A stretch of 64,000 nucleotides of DNA. Origin: Sphaerosporella brunnea (taxonomy: Eukaryota; Ascomycota; Pezizomycetes; Pezizales; Pyronemataceae). Shown here in pieces: positions 33,452 to 44,392 of the stretch (position 1 is the stretch's first letter; the number at the start of each line of letters is the position of its first letter). The DNA is taken from contig VXIS01000023.1 of assembly GCA_008704415.1 (NCBI GenBank), positions 62,001-126,000 of the forward strand. Direction: 5' to 3'. The notes below the pieces were generated by a model. It saw nothing but the letters and a program-made list of their open reading frames with translations. It ran no database searches and was not told where the DNA came from. The translations under genes were made by a program, and so were the position numbers.

Positions 33452-34899
33452 ATGCCTAGAAAGCCACTTTCCAACAAAACACCTCCTTTCGAATGTTGAT
33501 GCTCCAGGTTTCTCGAAAGAAAACTCTGTAACGGCAAGCCCAGAGCGACGGCAGTTTCTACAGTGCGCAGTTTCATCCACAGACTGACTCGCAAGGGGTG
33601 CAGTATGCTCCCACTGTTGATCCATAGCCAATGCATCATCTGTGACATCTCACATCATGTTTTTGAAACCGTGGCCGATTATCTTATCCGCTCCCACTCC
33701 TTGTAGTGTTCTGGAGAAAGGAATCCACCGAAACGGGTGGCACAAGTTGGACACCTATTATAAGCCCACGATGGCCAACTACGCGCCACGAAAGATAATG
33801 TTGCAAATGCTGGCGTAAGACCCCTGTCCCCTGACCGCCTGAAGACAGCAGGAGCTAGCTGACACGCGCAAAGAAACGAAGCCAGGGTCTATGACCACTG
33901 CCCAGGGCTTTACGCACACGACGATGGGTACACTGCTCTTTACGGCTTCTTGAACGGCCTCTTGAAGGCGTCAATTCAATCAAAGGCCAAGTGGCTAAAG
34001 ACCTAGCCCGCTGCTGATTCCCCTACGCCGCTCGATAAGAACGTGGCATTGATTTTGCCCAAAGCCATGCACACGGCTGCGGCTGGGGAACCATACAACG
34101 AGGACGGCCTAGACAGCAAGGATGAAGACGTTGCGTTACCCGACGTTAACGATATACTTCACGATCACGAACTCTTAGATGCACTGCCCTTAACCATGTC
34201 CCTCACGATAACGGACTCTTCAATGCACTGCCCCCAATCCAGCAGCCGCCCCCACCAGCCCCCGACGCTGTTACCCGCGAGGACCTGGTAGAAATCAGGA
34301 CGGAGCTCGCCGCAATGCGGACCGCCATAGATGGCACAAATACCAGGGTCAGTGAAATTGGCCAGCACGTCGGTGGAATACGCCAGGATGTCACTCAGAC
34401 CCGGACGACTGTCAACTCAAGCAATCGGGTCCTGATACGAGTAGCGAATCGGCTGGATGGTACTTTTGAAGCCAGGAGAAAGAGCCAGGAGGACGCCACC
34501 CAGACATGCAAGGACGCGGAGGCAAAGATCAAGACGACTCGGGGAGACACTGACTGGGCGCGTCGGCATGAGCTGAAAGCTTACAGGCGCGAAAACAGCA
34601 GGTTGCGCTCAAACAACAAGCACCTGGCGCGTGAGCCTCAGAGATATATTAAAGAGAAGGACTATACCGAAAGACTGAGGGTGTTTGTGCAGGACTCGGA
34701 CAAGATGGAGGCGATGTGTGAGGAGGAGGACACCAACAATGCGGAGTTGAAGGCCCAGCTCGAGAAGGAACGGAAGAAGAACAGGGCGTGGGAGGCAGCA
34801 GAGAGGAGGAGGGTGGAGGAGGCAGAGCGGCGGAAGCGGAAGCGTGAGGCCGCTACTGGGGTGCTTCGAACCGCCGCCAGTGCGATGCCTAGACGCTGA
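33452..34899 (+). pseudogene. broken gene: MPRKP start, acidic linker, C-terminal coiled coil
   Basis: Translation would begin MPRKPLSNKTPPFEC and stop at 33499. Frames with coding character then continue in pieces: NGWHKLDTYYKPTMANYAPR near 33740, and VYDHCPGLYAHDDGYTALYG near 33890, which runs through one in-frame TAG near 34006 into ALPDVNDILHDHELLDALP. A frame change near 34190 leads into LPPIQQPPPPAPDAVTREDL. From there the frame is open to 34899: a Thr/Val/Arg-rich heptad region (GGIRQDVTQTRTTV) and a long Glu/Lys/Arg coiled coil (AELKAQLEKERKKN) with a basic tail. The last ~200 codons are intact and could be a separate gene. Function is unknown. Confidence 0.55.
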
Positions 34900-35346
34900 A
34901 AGTTGGGGTACCGGAGGACAGCATGTCTTCCGGGTCTGCGCGGTGTTTCCCGAATTGTAACCGTGCCGATATCAAGGGTGGAGCTTCTCCCAGGCCCTTG
35001 CGAGGTGCGGAGAGGGCTCCAGCCGAAAGCACCGCGGACCACACGAAGACCGACCCACCGTACATACTTTTTTGAGGATCTCCGAGGCCGGACATCCATC
35101 AACATACCCTGCCCCCCCCCCCCCACTGCGGCCCCCTCGCCTCCAGTGTTTTTGTGAAGTGCTGACTTCCGTGTTGCAGGAATACGGATATGTTGAGTTG
35201 ATGCAAACGAGCCGACTCGAGTCGAAGACCACGGAGGCTCGTCAAGCCTGTAAAGCTCCAGTGAAAGCTCGAGTGGCCATACGATTTGCGGTGCGAGAGC
35301 CGGCACACAAGGAGGATGTCAAAAACGGTCAGATTCTCGGTGCGTA
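34900..35346. other. no gene; C-run and GAGCC-rich fragment
   Basis: A 13-C run lies at 35112-35124. At 35196-35280 TTGATGCAAACGAGCCGACT and neighbouring GGCTCG/CTCGAG words resemble one end of a family B hAT element. No partner end was found. Confidence 0.4.
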
Positions 35347-35576
35347 GGCAAGGTGATAGAGAGGGTGGTGACGGCCAGGCTGGTAAGGGCTGCCGCGTCC
35401 GGATCCTGGCTTCAAGAAGCGCAATTCGGCAGCCGAAACGGCAGAGCCGCCGTCGACGCGGTGGCCGTCCTCATGGACCACGCACAAACGGCGTGGCGGA
35501 ATCAGCAAATCGGTGGCGTCCTGCTGATGGACGTTGAAGGCGCCTTCGACCACGTATCCAAGGCGGTGCTGGTGCG
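35347..35576 (+). pseudogene. non-LTR (LINE-type) reverse-transcriptase fragment
   Basis: The plus frame reads KVIERVVTARLV, then QFGSRNGRAAVDAV, then VLLMDVEGAFDHVSK. These match the N-terminal fingers and the first catalytic-aspartate motif of non-LTR reverse transcriptases. The YxDD motif and everything downstream are missing, because the frame is cut at 35576 where a hAT element begins. It is a dead stub. The clade cannot be determined from 75 residues. Confidence 0.85.
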
Positions 35577-36495
35577 CAGTGTTCCTCACAGTCCAGTCTG
35601 AGCGCGGACCGGACCTGGACCACATCATGCAGTCCAGTCCGAGAGGCTGCCCTGGACCAATCAGTCCTTGGAGGGGTAAGGACTGGACGGCCTGCAGGCG
35701 ATCCAGTCGACTGGATACTTCTAGCGGAGTAATCTATTACATAAGGATTTTATATACAAAGCGCACCCATAAACCAAACTGTGTCCTCCGCACGCTCCAA
35801 AAGCCCTTGATGCCTCGACCCCATCAAGTTGCTGGATACAGAGCGCATTTAGCATGTCCGCAAGCTCTGTTATCTCAGCATGCCTCACGCTAATAAGCCC
35901 ATCCCGGTGCCAACCTTTCAGGCACTCCAATGCGTTGACAGCATCGTCACTTCAGCTGGCAACAACGGTCGTCAAGGATGATTTTCGCGTTGCTGAAGAC
36001 CCGTTCTGGTCCGGCAGACATGGCGGGTATTGACAGAAATTCGGGCGCCATTTGGGCGAGGTCTTTCCACTTAGGATCAGTTCTTTTGCGCGCCCAGTAT
36101 GCATCACATTGGTGACCGCCCCCGGTTCAAGCTGTGGTTCTTCTTGAAAAATCTCCAAGGCATCCCGCCTGTCTGCGTGGTGTTGAGCCCGCCGCTTTCC
36201 TTGCCAGTGATTGAAGAACAAGTCATCTTCAGCCGGCCCTGCTTGGGGTCCGGCGGCCGCATTTTGCTGAGCTTCAGCACGTCCTCGATAGTCTGTTTCC
36301 CACTGCGGCTCCCGGCATATTACATAAGTCGGGACTGCAGACCGACCCAGGCCACGGAAATTTGGACCGGACCGTCCAGTCCGCCGGAAATCCCGGACTG
36401 CGTCATCGCAGTCCGCCGAAAAGAGTGGACTGGACTGGACTTTGGCAGACCGTCCAGGCCGACCGGGACGACGCCCCGGCCCGTGAGGAACACTG
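35577..36495 (-). mobile_element. second hAT element, internally deleted
   Basis: The ends are perfect 13-bp inverted repeats, CAGTGTTCCTCAC at 35577-35589 and its complement at 36483-36495. Dense GGACTGGAC/GTCCAGTCC subterminal repeats lie inside both ends (35589-35730 and 36340-36470). Only the 3' part of a transposase gene remains inside. The flanking 8-mers (CTGGTGCG and TTCCAGGT) do not match, so one flank has probably been rearranged since insertion. Confidence 0.82.
35836..36310 (-). pseudogene. hAT transposase C-terminal remnant
   Basis: The minus strand reads DYRGRAEAQQNAAAG, then LEIFQEEPQLEPGAV, then after a frame change DAYWARKRTDPKWKDLA and FLSIPAMSAGPERVFSNAK. The last is the C-terminal dimerisation signature of hAT transposases (SxxxERxFSxAK). 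Another frame change near 35950 leads into ALECLKGWHRDGLI, the usual tail. The BED finger and catalytic aspartates are missing. It belongs to a different hAT lineage from the intact element at 11.8-14.7 kb, judged by ends and sequence. Confidence 0.85.
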
Positions 36496-36539
36496 TTCCA
36501 GGTTTCTTTCCTTGATGTATGTGTAAGCAAAAAACTTCA

Positions 36540-36715
36540 GACGCCTGGTGGGCCCGCCGGGCGCCAGGTACTTCTGCGCCTGGTGGGTGCTCTCAGGCGC
36601 CTGGGTCTCGATCAGAGAGTCTGGTCCAAACGGGTCGTGATTTCAAAAGCCGGTTTCAATAAGTCCTGTTCAGGCCGCGCTCAAAGCCGGACTGGCCGGA
36701 CTTTTGATAGCCCTG
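36540..36715. mobile_element. MITE family A, right-end fragment
   Basis: GCCTGGTGGGCCC, AAAGCCGGACTGGCC and the terminal TAGCCCTG at 36708-36715 match the right half of the copy at 22438-22910 (GCCTGGCGGGCCC, AAAGCCGGACTGGCC, GCAGCCCTG). The left half is absent, next to the hAT element ending at 36495. Confidence 0.65.
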
Positions 36716-36779
36716 GAGATGGGGGGGGTTTGCGGCGTTTAGGTCTGGGATGGATGATGGTGTGCGGCAGGTTGAATTC

Positions 36780-37239
36780 GGATGGTTGAGGTTTCCAAGC
36801 GATTGAAAGTTGTGCTCGGTGTACACTGGTGGCCCATTATGCCGAGAGGCACAAGAGTGTTCTGCCGTTGGGGCTGGGAGTGGTTTGAGGTGATCGAACA
36901 ATGCCAGAATCACCACGTCTCCCTCGGTTCCGATGTATCAGGCACCTTGGAACCGCACCGCCACTCTATCACTAACCCCATCCAATGACACTCACCGAAG
37001 CCTACAGCCACGTGCACATTGTTGAGTAACCCTAACGCCTGCAAGTACCGGCCGCATTGACAGCAGCCCCGTCAACAGCACCATTCGCGCTTGCTACCAC
37101 CACCACCACAATCGCCACCACTACCTACACCCCACCACGACCTGCTGCTACCAAGCCCACTACCTACACCCCACCACCAACTGCTCTTACCACACTACCT
37201 ACCAGCACGCGCATCGCTACGCAAACACACGACCACACC
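36780..37239. repeat. leader segment duplicated at 43640-43925
   Basis: CACTGGTGGCCCAT, AAGAGTGTTCTGCCGT, GGTGATCGAACAATGCC and CACACGACCAC recur in order upstream of two MPEF gene copies. It includes MTLTEAYSHVHIVE followed by a stop at about 36984-37029, a fragment resembling the TEA-NH family core. A CCACCACCA/CTACCTACACC simple repeat follows at 37096-37200. Confidence 0.75.
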
Positions 37240-37748
37240 ATGCCCGAGTTTCTCCGTCTCCCCCACGCAGTACAGGACCAGATCAACGGAATCTCACCGG
37301 CGGATGCCCGTTAGGGCATGATTCTGTCAAGCTTCACGTACTGCAAGGAGCCTCACGAATGCGCCGTCGCTCACGCCAACACGCGACACAATTTGACCCT
37401 TTCCGTGACAGACAAACTGTGGGTGCAGCGTGCCTTGCCACTCAACTACGACGAGCTATCCGCGATCAACACCATTTTGGGAAGATTGGTGCAATTTCGA
37501 GGCCACCCGCTTTGTGCTGACATTCTCCGTGTCACTGCCGTCAATGAACTGGCGGGTCGGTAGTTTTCGCCGCACCGTCTGAACTGGAACTACGAGTATT
37601 AGGGTTCCCTACGCGTGTACGGATCCATCTGGATCATCAGGAAATGGTCCAATATGTCGATAAGGCCGGCAAAGATCAGCAGCGGAATGTCATGACTTTG
37701 GAGGAGTATGCGGAGCCGTCATGCCATTGAGCGCAGCTCTGTCTGTTG
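37240..37748 (+). pseudogene. MPEF unknown gene, decayed copy 1
   Basis: The frame starts MPEFLRLPHAVQDQI, reminiscent of the LPxEVxxxIY opening of fungal F-box-like proteins. It has an in-frame stop near 37315, then ILSSFTYCKEPHECAVAHAN, DKLWVQRALPLNYDELSAIN and ILRVTAVNEL. After further stops it reaches VMTLEEYAEPSCH-like sequence and a TGA at 37746. The same modules recur through 47.4 kb, and comparison suggests an ancestral protein of about 245 residues. Function is unknown; the F-box resemblance covers only the first ~15 residues. Confidence 0.6.
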
Positions 37749-38055
37749 ATCAATAAGCTCCGTCCTCGTCTCTGTTTTGGATAAAAACGCTCCGTCCTCG
37801 TCTCTGGCTGTTGATAGAGAAGCTCCGTCCCTCTGTGTGTGGACAAAGAGGTTCACTCCTGGTCTGTATACAAGCTCCGTACTCGTCGCTGTCTGTTCAT
37901 GAAAAGCTCACTCCTCGTCGCTGTCTTCGTCGCTGTCTTCGGATGGAGAAGCTCCGTGCCCGTCGCTGTCTGTTGATAAAGACGCTCACACCTCGTCTCA
38001 GTCCTCGTCTCTCTCTTTGGATAAAGAAGCACCGCTCTGGCCGTGCGCAGTCACT
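37749..38055. repeat. 33-bp minisatellite cluster 1
   Basis: Degenerate units of GATAAAGAAGCTCCGTCCTC + GTCTCTGTCTTTG. The cluster begins directly at the stop codon of the preceding gene copy (TGTTGATCAATAAGCTCC). Confidence 0.85.
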
Positions 38056-38243
38056 CGATCTGTTTACCAGGTTGCTTCTGAACTGAGGCTTACAATCCTT
38101 CAAATTGTTTAACGCTGTGGAGGTGTGTTTCAGTGCGTATGTATGACTTTGTCATGCTGATGTATCATCAACAAAGCGTTTCAAATGATGAGCGTCTCCG
38201 CTGGAGTGGCGAACAGGCCGTACGGGTCGGAGTGTATCGTCAC

Positions 38244-38606
38244 TGAGGCCTTCAACCACGTCGAAATTTTAAGAGGTTCCCGCTCCTTTATCAAACGGGT
38301 GTGCACGCTGTCAGGAAGGACAACCACCTTTACACGTTCGGCACTTCCATGATTGGCCTGGGGATGATCAAAGTTCGGAAACCCGCAATTCCAGACTTGC
38401 TTGCATCCGCGCTCAACCTGGCGGTGGTTCTAGATATCCCTACAGCCCAGCAGCAGCAGCAGCAGCACCAGCAGCAGCAATGGCAGCAGCAGCAGGACCA
38501 ACACTGCGCTGCGAAGCAGCTTTGGCAACCCGACCAGGGGCCAGCGATTTTGGGACGATGGGCATGCAGCGAGTGCAATTTCAAGTCCACCCGCTTTGTC
38601 TCCTGA
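38244..38606 (+). pseudogene. TEA-NH family fragment fused in frame to an MPEF-gene module
   Basis: TEAFNHVEIL is followed, after a frame change near 38275, by RFPLLYQTGVHAVRKDN, LYTFGTSMIGLGMIKVRK and a CAG-encoded glutamine run (38450-38500). The frame then runs straight into GRWACSECNFKSTRF, the equivalent of the GRLARSECNFEATRF module of the neighbouring MPEF copies. It stops at 38606. It is a chimera of two unrelated repeated genes. Confidence 0.7.
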
Positions 38607-38865
38607 ATATTGTCTGCGTCACTGCCGTCAATGAACTGGCGTGTGGCTGCGTTTCGCCTGCACATCTGCTCATCGCGGCTGCGGCAATGGAGACCAACAC
38701 ATCCGAGAACATCGCTCGTTTTCAATGGCTGCTGCGTGACGCTGGTGCGTACCACGGGTATTGCCTCCGCGTGTACGGATTCGACTGGATAATCCGGAAA
38801 TCGTCCAAATGTATCGATGAGGCCGGCGAAGATCATCAACTGAATGTCGTGACCCTGCAGGAGTG
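38607..38865 (+). pseudogene. MPEF-gene N module
   Basis: Frame pieces VCVTAVNELACGCVSPAHLL, IAAAAMETNTSENIARFQ, LLRDAGAYHGYCLRVYG and KSSKCIDEAGEDHQLNVVTL follow the order seen in other copies. They run straight into the minisatellite at 38866. Confidence 0.65.
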
Positions 38866-39580
38866 GATAAAGAAGCTCCGTCCTCGTCTCCGCCCTTGGA
38901 TAAAGACAACGTCCGACCGCGTCTCTCTCTTTGGATAAAGAAGACCCGTTCTCGGCTCCATCCTGGTCTCTGTCTTTGGGTAAAGAATGTTCGTGCTCGT
39001 CTCGATCCTCGTCTCTGTCGGTTGATAAAGAAGCTCACTCCTCGTCTCAGTCGTCGTTTCTGTCTGTGGATAAATAAGCTGCGGCCCCGTCTCTGGCTTT
39101 GAGAAAAGGAAGCTCCGTCCTGGTCCCCGTCCTCGTCTCTCTTTTTGGGTAAAGAATCTCCGTTCTCGTCTCCGTGCCCGTCTCTGTCCGTTGATAAAGA
39201 AGCTCACTCCTCGTCTCAGGCCTCGTCTCTGTCTGTGGATAGAGAAGCTTCTTCCTCGTCGCTGACAGTGGACAAAGAAGCTCCGTCCTTGTCTCTGGCT
39301 TTGGGTAATGGAGCTACGTCCCTCTGCCTGTGGATAAAGAAGCTCCGTCCTAGTCTCTGACGTTGGATAATGAAGGTCCGTCCCCGTCGCTGTCTGTTGA
39401 TAAAGCAGCTCACTCCTCGTCTCAGTCCTCGTCTCTGTCTCTGGATAAAGAAGATCCGTCCCACTGTCTGTGGACAAAGAAGCTCAGTCCTCGTCTCTAA
39501 AGAAGCTGCGTGCTCGGCTCTGCCTGTGGACAAAGAATCTCGGTCCTCGTCTCTGGCTGTTGATCAAGAAGCTCCAATCA
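38866..39580. repeat. 33-bp minisatellite, largest cluster (~20 units)
   Basis: Units follow the pattern GATAAAGAAGCTCCGTCCTC + GTCTCTGTCTTTG with many variants. Because the unit is a multiple of three and lacks stops in several frames, it reads DKEAPSSSLSL or IKKLRPRLCLW on the plus strand and RRGRSFFIHRQ or TETRTELLYPQ on the minus strand. This creates long artefactual frames, for example 213 codons on minus at 38836-39477. Confidence 0.9.
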
Positions 39581-42500
39581 CACCCTGGTGGGACAATTGC
39601 CACGCACCGAGTGCAATTTCGAGGCCACCCGCTTTGTCCTGAACATTCTCAAGCTTCACGTACTGCAAGGAGCCCCACGAATGCACCTTCGCTGACGCCA
39701 ACACGCGACACAATTTCACCTTTTCCAAGACAGACAAACTCTGGGTGCAGCGTGCCTTGGCACTCAAATACGACGAGCTATCCGCGATGGACACCCTTTT
39801 GTGACAATTGGCACGCCGCGAGTGCGATTTCGGGCCATCAGCTTTGTCGTGAAAATTCTCCGCGTCACTGCCGTCAATGAACCGTACCGTCTGAACTGCA
39901 ACCTGGAACTACGAGTATTGCCTCCGCATGTACGGATCCAACTATCATCAAGAAATGGTCCCAATATATCGATGATGCCGGCCAGGTTCAGCAGCTGAAT
40001 GTCATGATTTTGGAGGAGTATGCGAACCAGTGCGACAAACTGACGAGACGCCAGAGCAGTCATGCCCGCTCTGTTGATCAAGAAGCTCCGTCCTCGTCTC
40101 TGTCTTTGGATAAAGAAGGTCCGTTCGCGTCTCTCTCTTTGGATAAAGAAGCTGCATCCTCGTCTCCATCCTCGTCTCTGCCTTTGGGTAAAAGATCTCC
40201 GTTCTTGTCTCCGTCTATGTCTGTTCATCAACAGGCTCACTCGTCGTCCCGGTCCTCGTATCTGGTTGTTGATAATGAAGCCCCCCCAACACCCTTTTAG
40301 GCCGATCGGCACACAGAGAGTGCAACTTTGAGGCCACCCGCTTTGTCCTGAACATTCTGAAGCTTCACTGTCGCCAATGAACTGGCGTCTGGGTACTTTT
40401 CGCCTGCACATGTGCTCATCGCGGCTGAGGTGATGGAGACAAACACACCCAAGAACATCGACAGTTGTAATATGCTGCTGCGTCACGCTGGTGCGTACCG
40501 TCTGGCCTGGAACTACGAGTGGTGCCTCCGCGAGCACGGATCGACTTAAGGAAATGGTCCAGATATGAGGCCGGCCAGGTTCAGCAGCTGAATGTCATGG
40601 CTTTGGAGGAGTATGCGGATCCGTCACGCCATTGAGCGCAGCGCTGTCCGTTGATCAAGAACCTCCGTCCTGGTCTCGATCTGTGGATAAAGAAGCTCGG
40701 TCCTCGTCTCTGGCTGTTGATCAAGAAGCTCCATCAACACCCTTTTGGGACGATTGGCACGCAGCCAGCGCAATTTCGAGGCCACCAGCTTTGTCCAGAA
40801 CATTCTCCGCGTCGCGGCCATCAATGAACTGGGTACTTTCCACCTGGACATCTGCCCATCGCGGCTGACGCAACGCAGACCAACACACCCGAGAACATCG
40901 CTCGTTGTCAGAGGCTGCTGCGTGACGCTGGTGCGTACTGTAAGGAGCCCCACAAATGCGCCGTCGCTAACGCCAACACGCGACACAATTTCACCTTTGC
41001 CGAGACCGACAAAGTCTGTGTGAAGCGTGCCTTGGCACTCAACTACGACGAGCTATCTGCGATCAACACCATTTTCGGAAGAGTGGTGAAATTTCGAGGC
41101 CACCCGCTTTGTCCTGAATTATCTCTGCGTCACTGCCGTCAATGAATTGGCGTGTGGGTACTTTTCGGCGTACAGTCTGAACTGGGACTACGACTATTGC
41201 CTCCGCGTGTACGGATCCAACTGGATCATCAAGAAATAGTCCCAATAGGCCTGCCAGGTTGCGCAGCTGAATGCCATGACGTTGGAGAAGTATCCGGATC
41301 CGTCATGTCATTGAGCGCAGCTTTGTCTGTTGATGAAGAAGCTCCGTCCTCGTCTCTATCTTTGGATAAAAAAGCGCCGTTCTCGTCTCGATCCTCGACT
41401 CTGTCTTTGGGTAAACAAGCTCCGTTCTCGTCTCAGTCCTCGTCTCTGTCTGTCGATAAAGAAGCTGCGTCCAGGTCTCTGTGTTTGAGAAACGGAAGCT
41501 CCGCCATGGTCCCCGTCCCTGTCTCTCTTTTTGGGCAAACAATCTCCGTTCTCGTCTCCGTCCCCGTGTCTGCCTGTTGATAAAGAAGCTCACTCCTCGT
41601 CTCAGTCCTCGACTGTGTCTCTGGATAAAGAAGCTCCGTGTTCGTCTCTGTCTTTGGATAAAGATACGTCTCTCTGTCTGTGTATAAAGAAGCTCAGACC
41701 TCGTCTCTAAAGAACCTCCGTCCTGGTATCTGGCTGTTCATCAAGAAGCTCCATCAACGCCTTTTTGGGACGATTGGCACGCCGCGAGTGCAATTTCGTG
41801 GCCACCCGCTTGGTCCTGAAAATTCTGAAGCTTCACGTACTGAAAGGGGCCCTACGCATGCGCCGTCGCTAACGCCAATACGCGACAAAATTTCATCTTT
41901 GCCGAGACAGACAAACTCTGGGTGCAGCCTGCCGGGGCACTTGACTACGACGAGCTATACGCGTCACTGCCGTGACGACCATGAACTGGCGTGTCGGTAC
42001 TTTTCGCCTGCTCATCTGGTCATCGCCGCTAAAGCGATGGAGACAAACACACCAGAGGACATCGCTCGTTGTCAAAGGCTGCTGCGTGACGCAGGAGCGT
42101 ACCACGAGTATTGCCTCCGCGTGTACGGATTCATCTGGATCGTCAGGAAATGGTCCAAAGATATCGATGAGGCCGGCCAAGTTCATAAACGGAATGTCGT
42201 CACGCTGGAGGAGTGGATAAAGACGCTCCGTCCTCGGCTCCATCCTCGTGTCTGTCTTTCGGTAAAGAATCTGTGATCTCGTCACCATCCGCGTCCCTGT
42301 CTGTGGACAAAGAAGCTCCATAATCGTCTCTTTCTTTGGATAAAGAAGCTCCGTCCTCGTCTCTGGCTGTTGATCAAGAAGCTCCAGCAACACCCTTGTG
42401 GGACGATTGGCACGCAGCGAGTGGAATTTCCAGGCCACCTGCTTTGTCCTGGATAATTTCAAGCTTCACGTCCTGCAAGGAGCCCCACGAATGCGCTGTC

Positions 42501-43310
42501 GCTCACGCCAACACGCGACACAATTTCACCTTTTCCGAGACAGACAGACTCTGGGTGCAGGATCGAGGTGTACTTTGTGTTGATTGAGCCCCCCACTCCG
42601 ACGAGCTATCCGAAATCAACACCCGTTTGGGACGATTGGCAGGCAGCGATTCGAGGCCATCCGCGTTGTCCTGAACATTCTCCGCGTCACTGCCGCCAAC
42701 GAACTGGCGTGTTGATACTTTTCGCCTGCACCTCTGCTCATCGCGGCTGAGCTAAAGGAGACCAACACACCCGAGAACATCGCTCTTTGTCAAAGACTAC
42801 TGCGTGACGCTGGTGCATACCGTCTGAACTGGACAAGTTGTGTATTCGTGTGCACGGATCGAACTGGATCTTCAGGAAATAATCCAGATCTATTGATGAG
42901 GCCGGCCAAGTGCAGCAGCTGAACGTGATGACTTTGGAGGAATATGCGGATCCGTCATGCCATTGAGCGCATCGCTGTCTGTTGATCGAGAATCTCAGTC
43001 CTCGTCTCGGTCTGTGGATAAAGAAGCTCGGTCCTCGTCTCTGGCTGTTGATCAAGAAGCTCCATCAACACCCTTTTGGGATGATTGGCCCGCAGCGAGT
43101 GGGATTTCGAGGGCACCCGCTTCACGAGCAGTGGTACGCGAACGAGGATGGGAGGAAACGCAACCGCGGAGCCCTGGCTGCAGGCGGATTCACACTCCGG
43201 CGACAGTTGTTGCCAGAGTGCTTTGATGCCCGCACAATCGCCGCTGCCAAGGGGCGGTCGAAAACCTGCGTTTGTCGTTGGCGTAGCGTTAGTGTTAGGT
43301 TCTGTGTGTT
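39581..43310 (+). repeat. mosaic of MPEF-gene modules and minisatellite clusters (left half)
   Basis: KEPHECAV-type modules occur near 39665, 40940, 41850 and 42477. NELACGYFSPAHLL-type modules occur near 39865, 40370, 40800, 41130, 41965 and 42690. Minisatellite clusters lie at about 40070-40275, 40640-40735, 41321-41755, 42205-42390 and 42966-43075. Modules are joined in different orders and frames, often at TCAACACCC. At 43125-43300 a unique insert reads QWYANEDGRKRNRGALAAGG in one frame. No intact gene is present. Confidence 0.75.
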
Positions 43311-43639
43311 CATCAAGAAGCTCCGTCCTCGTCTCTGTCTGTGGATAAAGGGGCTGTATCAACTTTCTTTTGGCACGATTGGCACGCAGCGAGTGCAATT
43401 TCGAGGCCACCAGCTTTGTCCTGAACATTCTCCGCGTCACTGCAGTCAATGAACTGGGTACCGCACATCTGCTCATGGCGGCTGAGGGAATGAGAGCAAC
43501 ACAGCCGAGAACATCGCTGGTTGTCAAAGGCTGCTGCGTGACGCTGGTGTGTACCGTCTGAACGGGGACTACGAGTGGTGCCTTCGCGTGCACGGAGCGA
43601 CCTGGATCCCAAGAAAATGGTCCAAATATATCGATGAGG

Positions 43640-43925
43640 CCGGTGTGCACTGGTGGCCCATGAGGCCGAAAGGCAGGAACAAGAGTGTTCTGCCGTCGGG
43701 GCGGGTTGGAGGTGATCGAACAATGCCGCCATCACCACCTCTGATATATCAGGCGCCTTTGAAAACCACCGCCACTCCATCGCTAACCCTAGCCAATGAC
43801 ACCGAGGCCTAAGGCCTACAAGTACCACAGCAGCACCGTGAACAGCACCGCTACCACAACCACCGCCTGCTCCCACCACACTACCTACCTGCACGCGAAT
43901 CGCTACGCAAACACACGACCACTCC
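43640..43925. repeat. second copy of the leader segment
   Basis: Matches 36780-37239 landmark by landmark and directly precedes another MPEF start. Confidence 0.75.
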
Positions 43926-44392
43926 ATGCCCGAGTTTCTCCGTCTCCCGCCCGAGGTACAGGACCAGATCTACGACATCTCACCGCCGGATACCCCGGTT
44001 GGGCATGATTCTCTCAAGCTTCACGTTCTGCAAGGATCCCCGCCAATGCGCCGTCGCTCAGGCCAACGGGCGACACAACTTTTCCGATACAGACAAACTC
44101 TGCGTGCAGTGTGCCTTGGCACTCAACTACGACGAGGTATGCGCGATCAACACCCGAGACCGTCGCTCGTTGCCAAAGGCTGCTGCGTGACGCTGGTGCG
44201 TACCGTCTGAACTGGAACTACAAGAAGTGCCTCTACGCGCACGGAGGATCCAAGTTGTTCTTAAGGAAATGGTCCGAATATCTCGATGAGGCCGGCCATG
44301 TTGAGCAGCTGAACGTCATGACTTTGGAGGGGTCGTTCAGAGCGACGCAACGGCAGATCACGCATGCCATTTTGCGAAGCTGTGACTGCTGA
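43926..44392 (+). pseudogene. MPEF unknown gene, decayed copy 2
   Basis: It opens MPEFLRLPPEVQDQIYDISP, the best-preserved start. After a frame change near 44000 it continues MILSSFTFCKDPRQCAVAQA, then DKLCVQCALALNYDEVCAIN. There the middle of the gene is deleted: NTRD.. joins to RCQRLLRDAGAYRLNWNY in another frame. It then reads WSEYLDEAGHVEQLNVMTLE and ends SCDC with TGA at 44390, followed at once by minisatellite units. Confidence 0.65.

Noticed and set aside
38836..39477. 213-codon minus-strand reading frame rich in Arg, Gln and Thr
   Set aside because: It is generated entirely by the 33-bp minisatellite, whose unit is a multiple of three and open in several frames on both strands.
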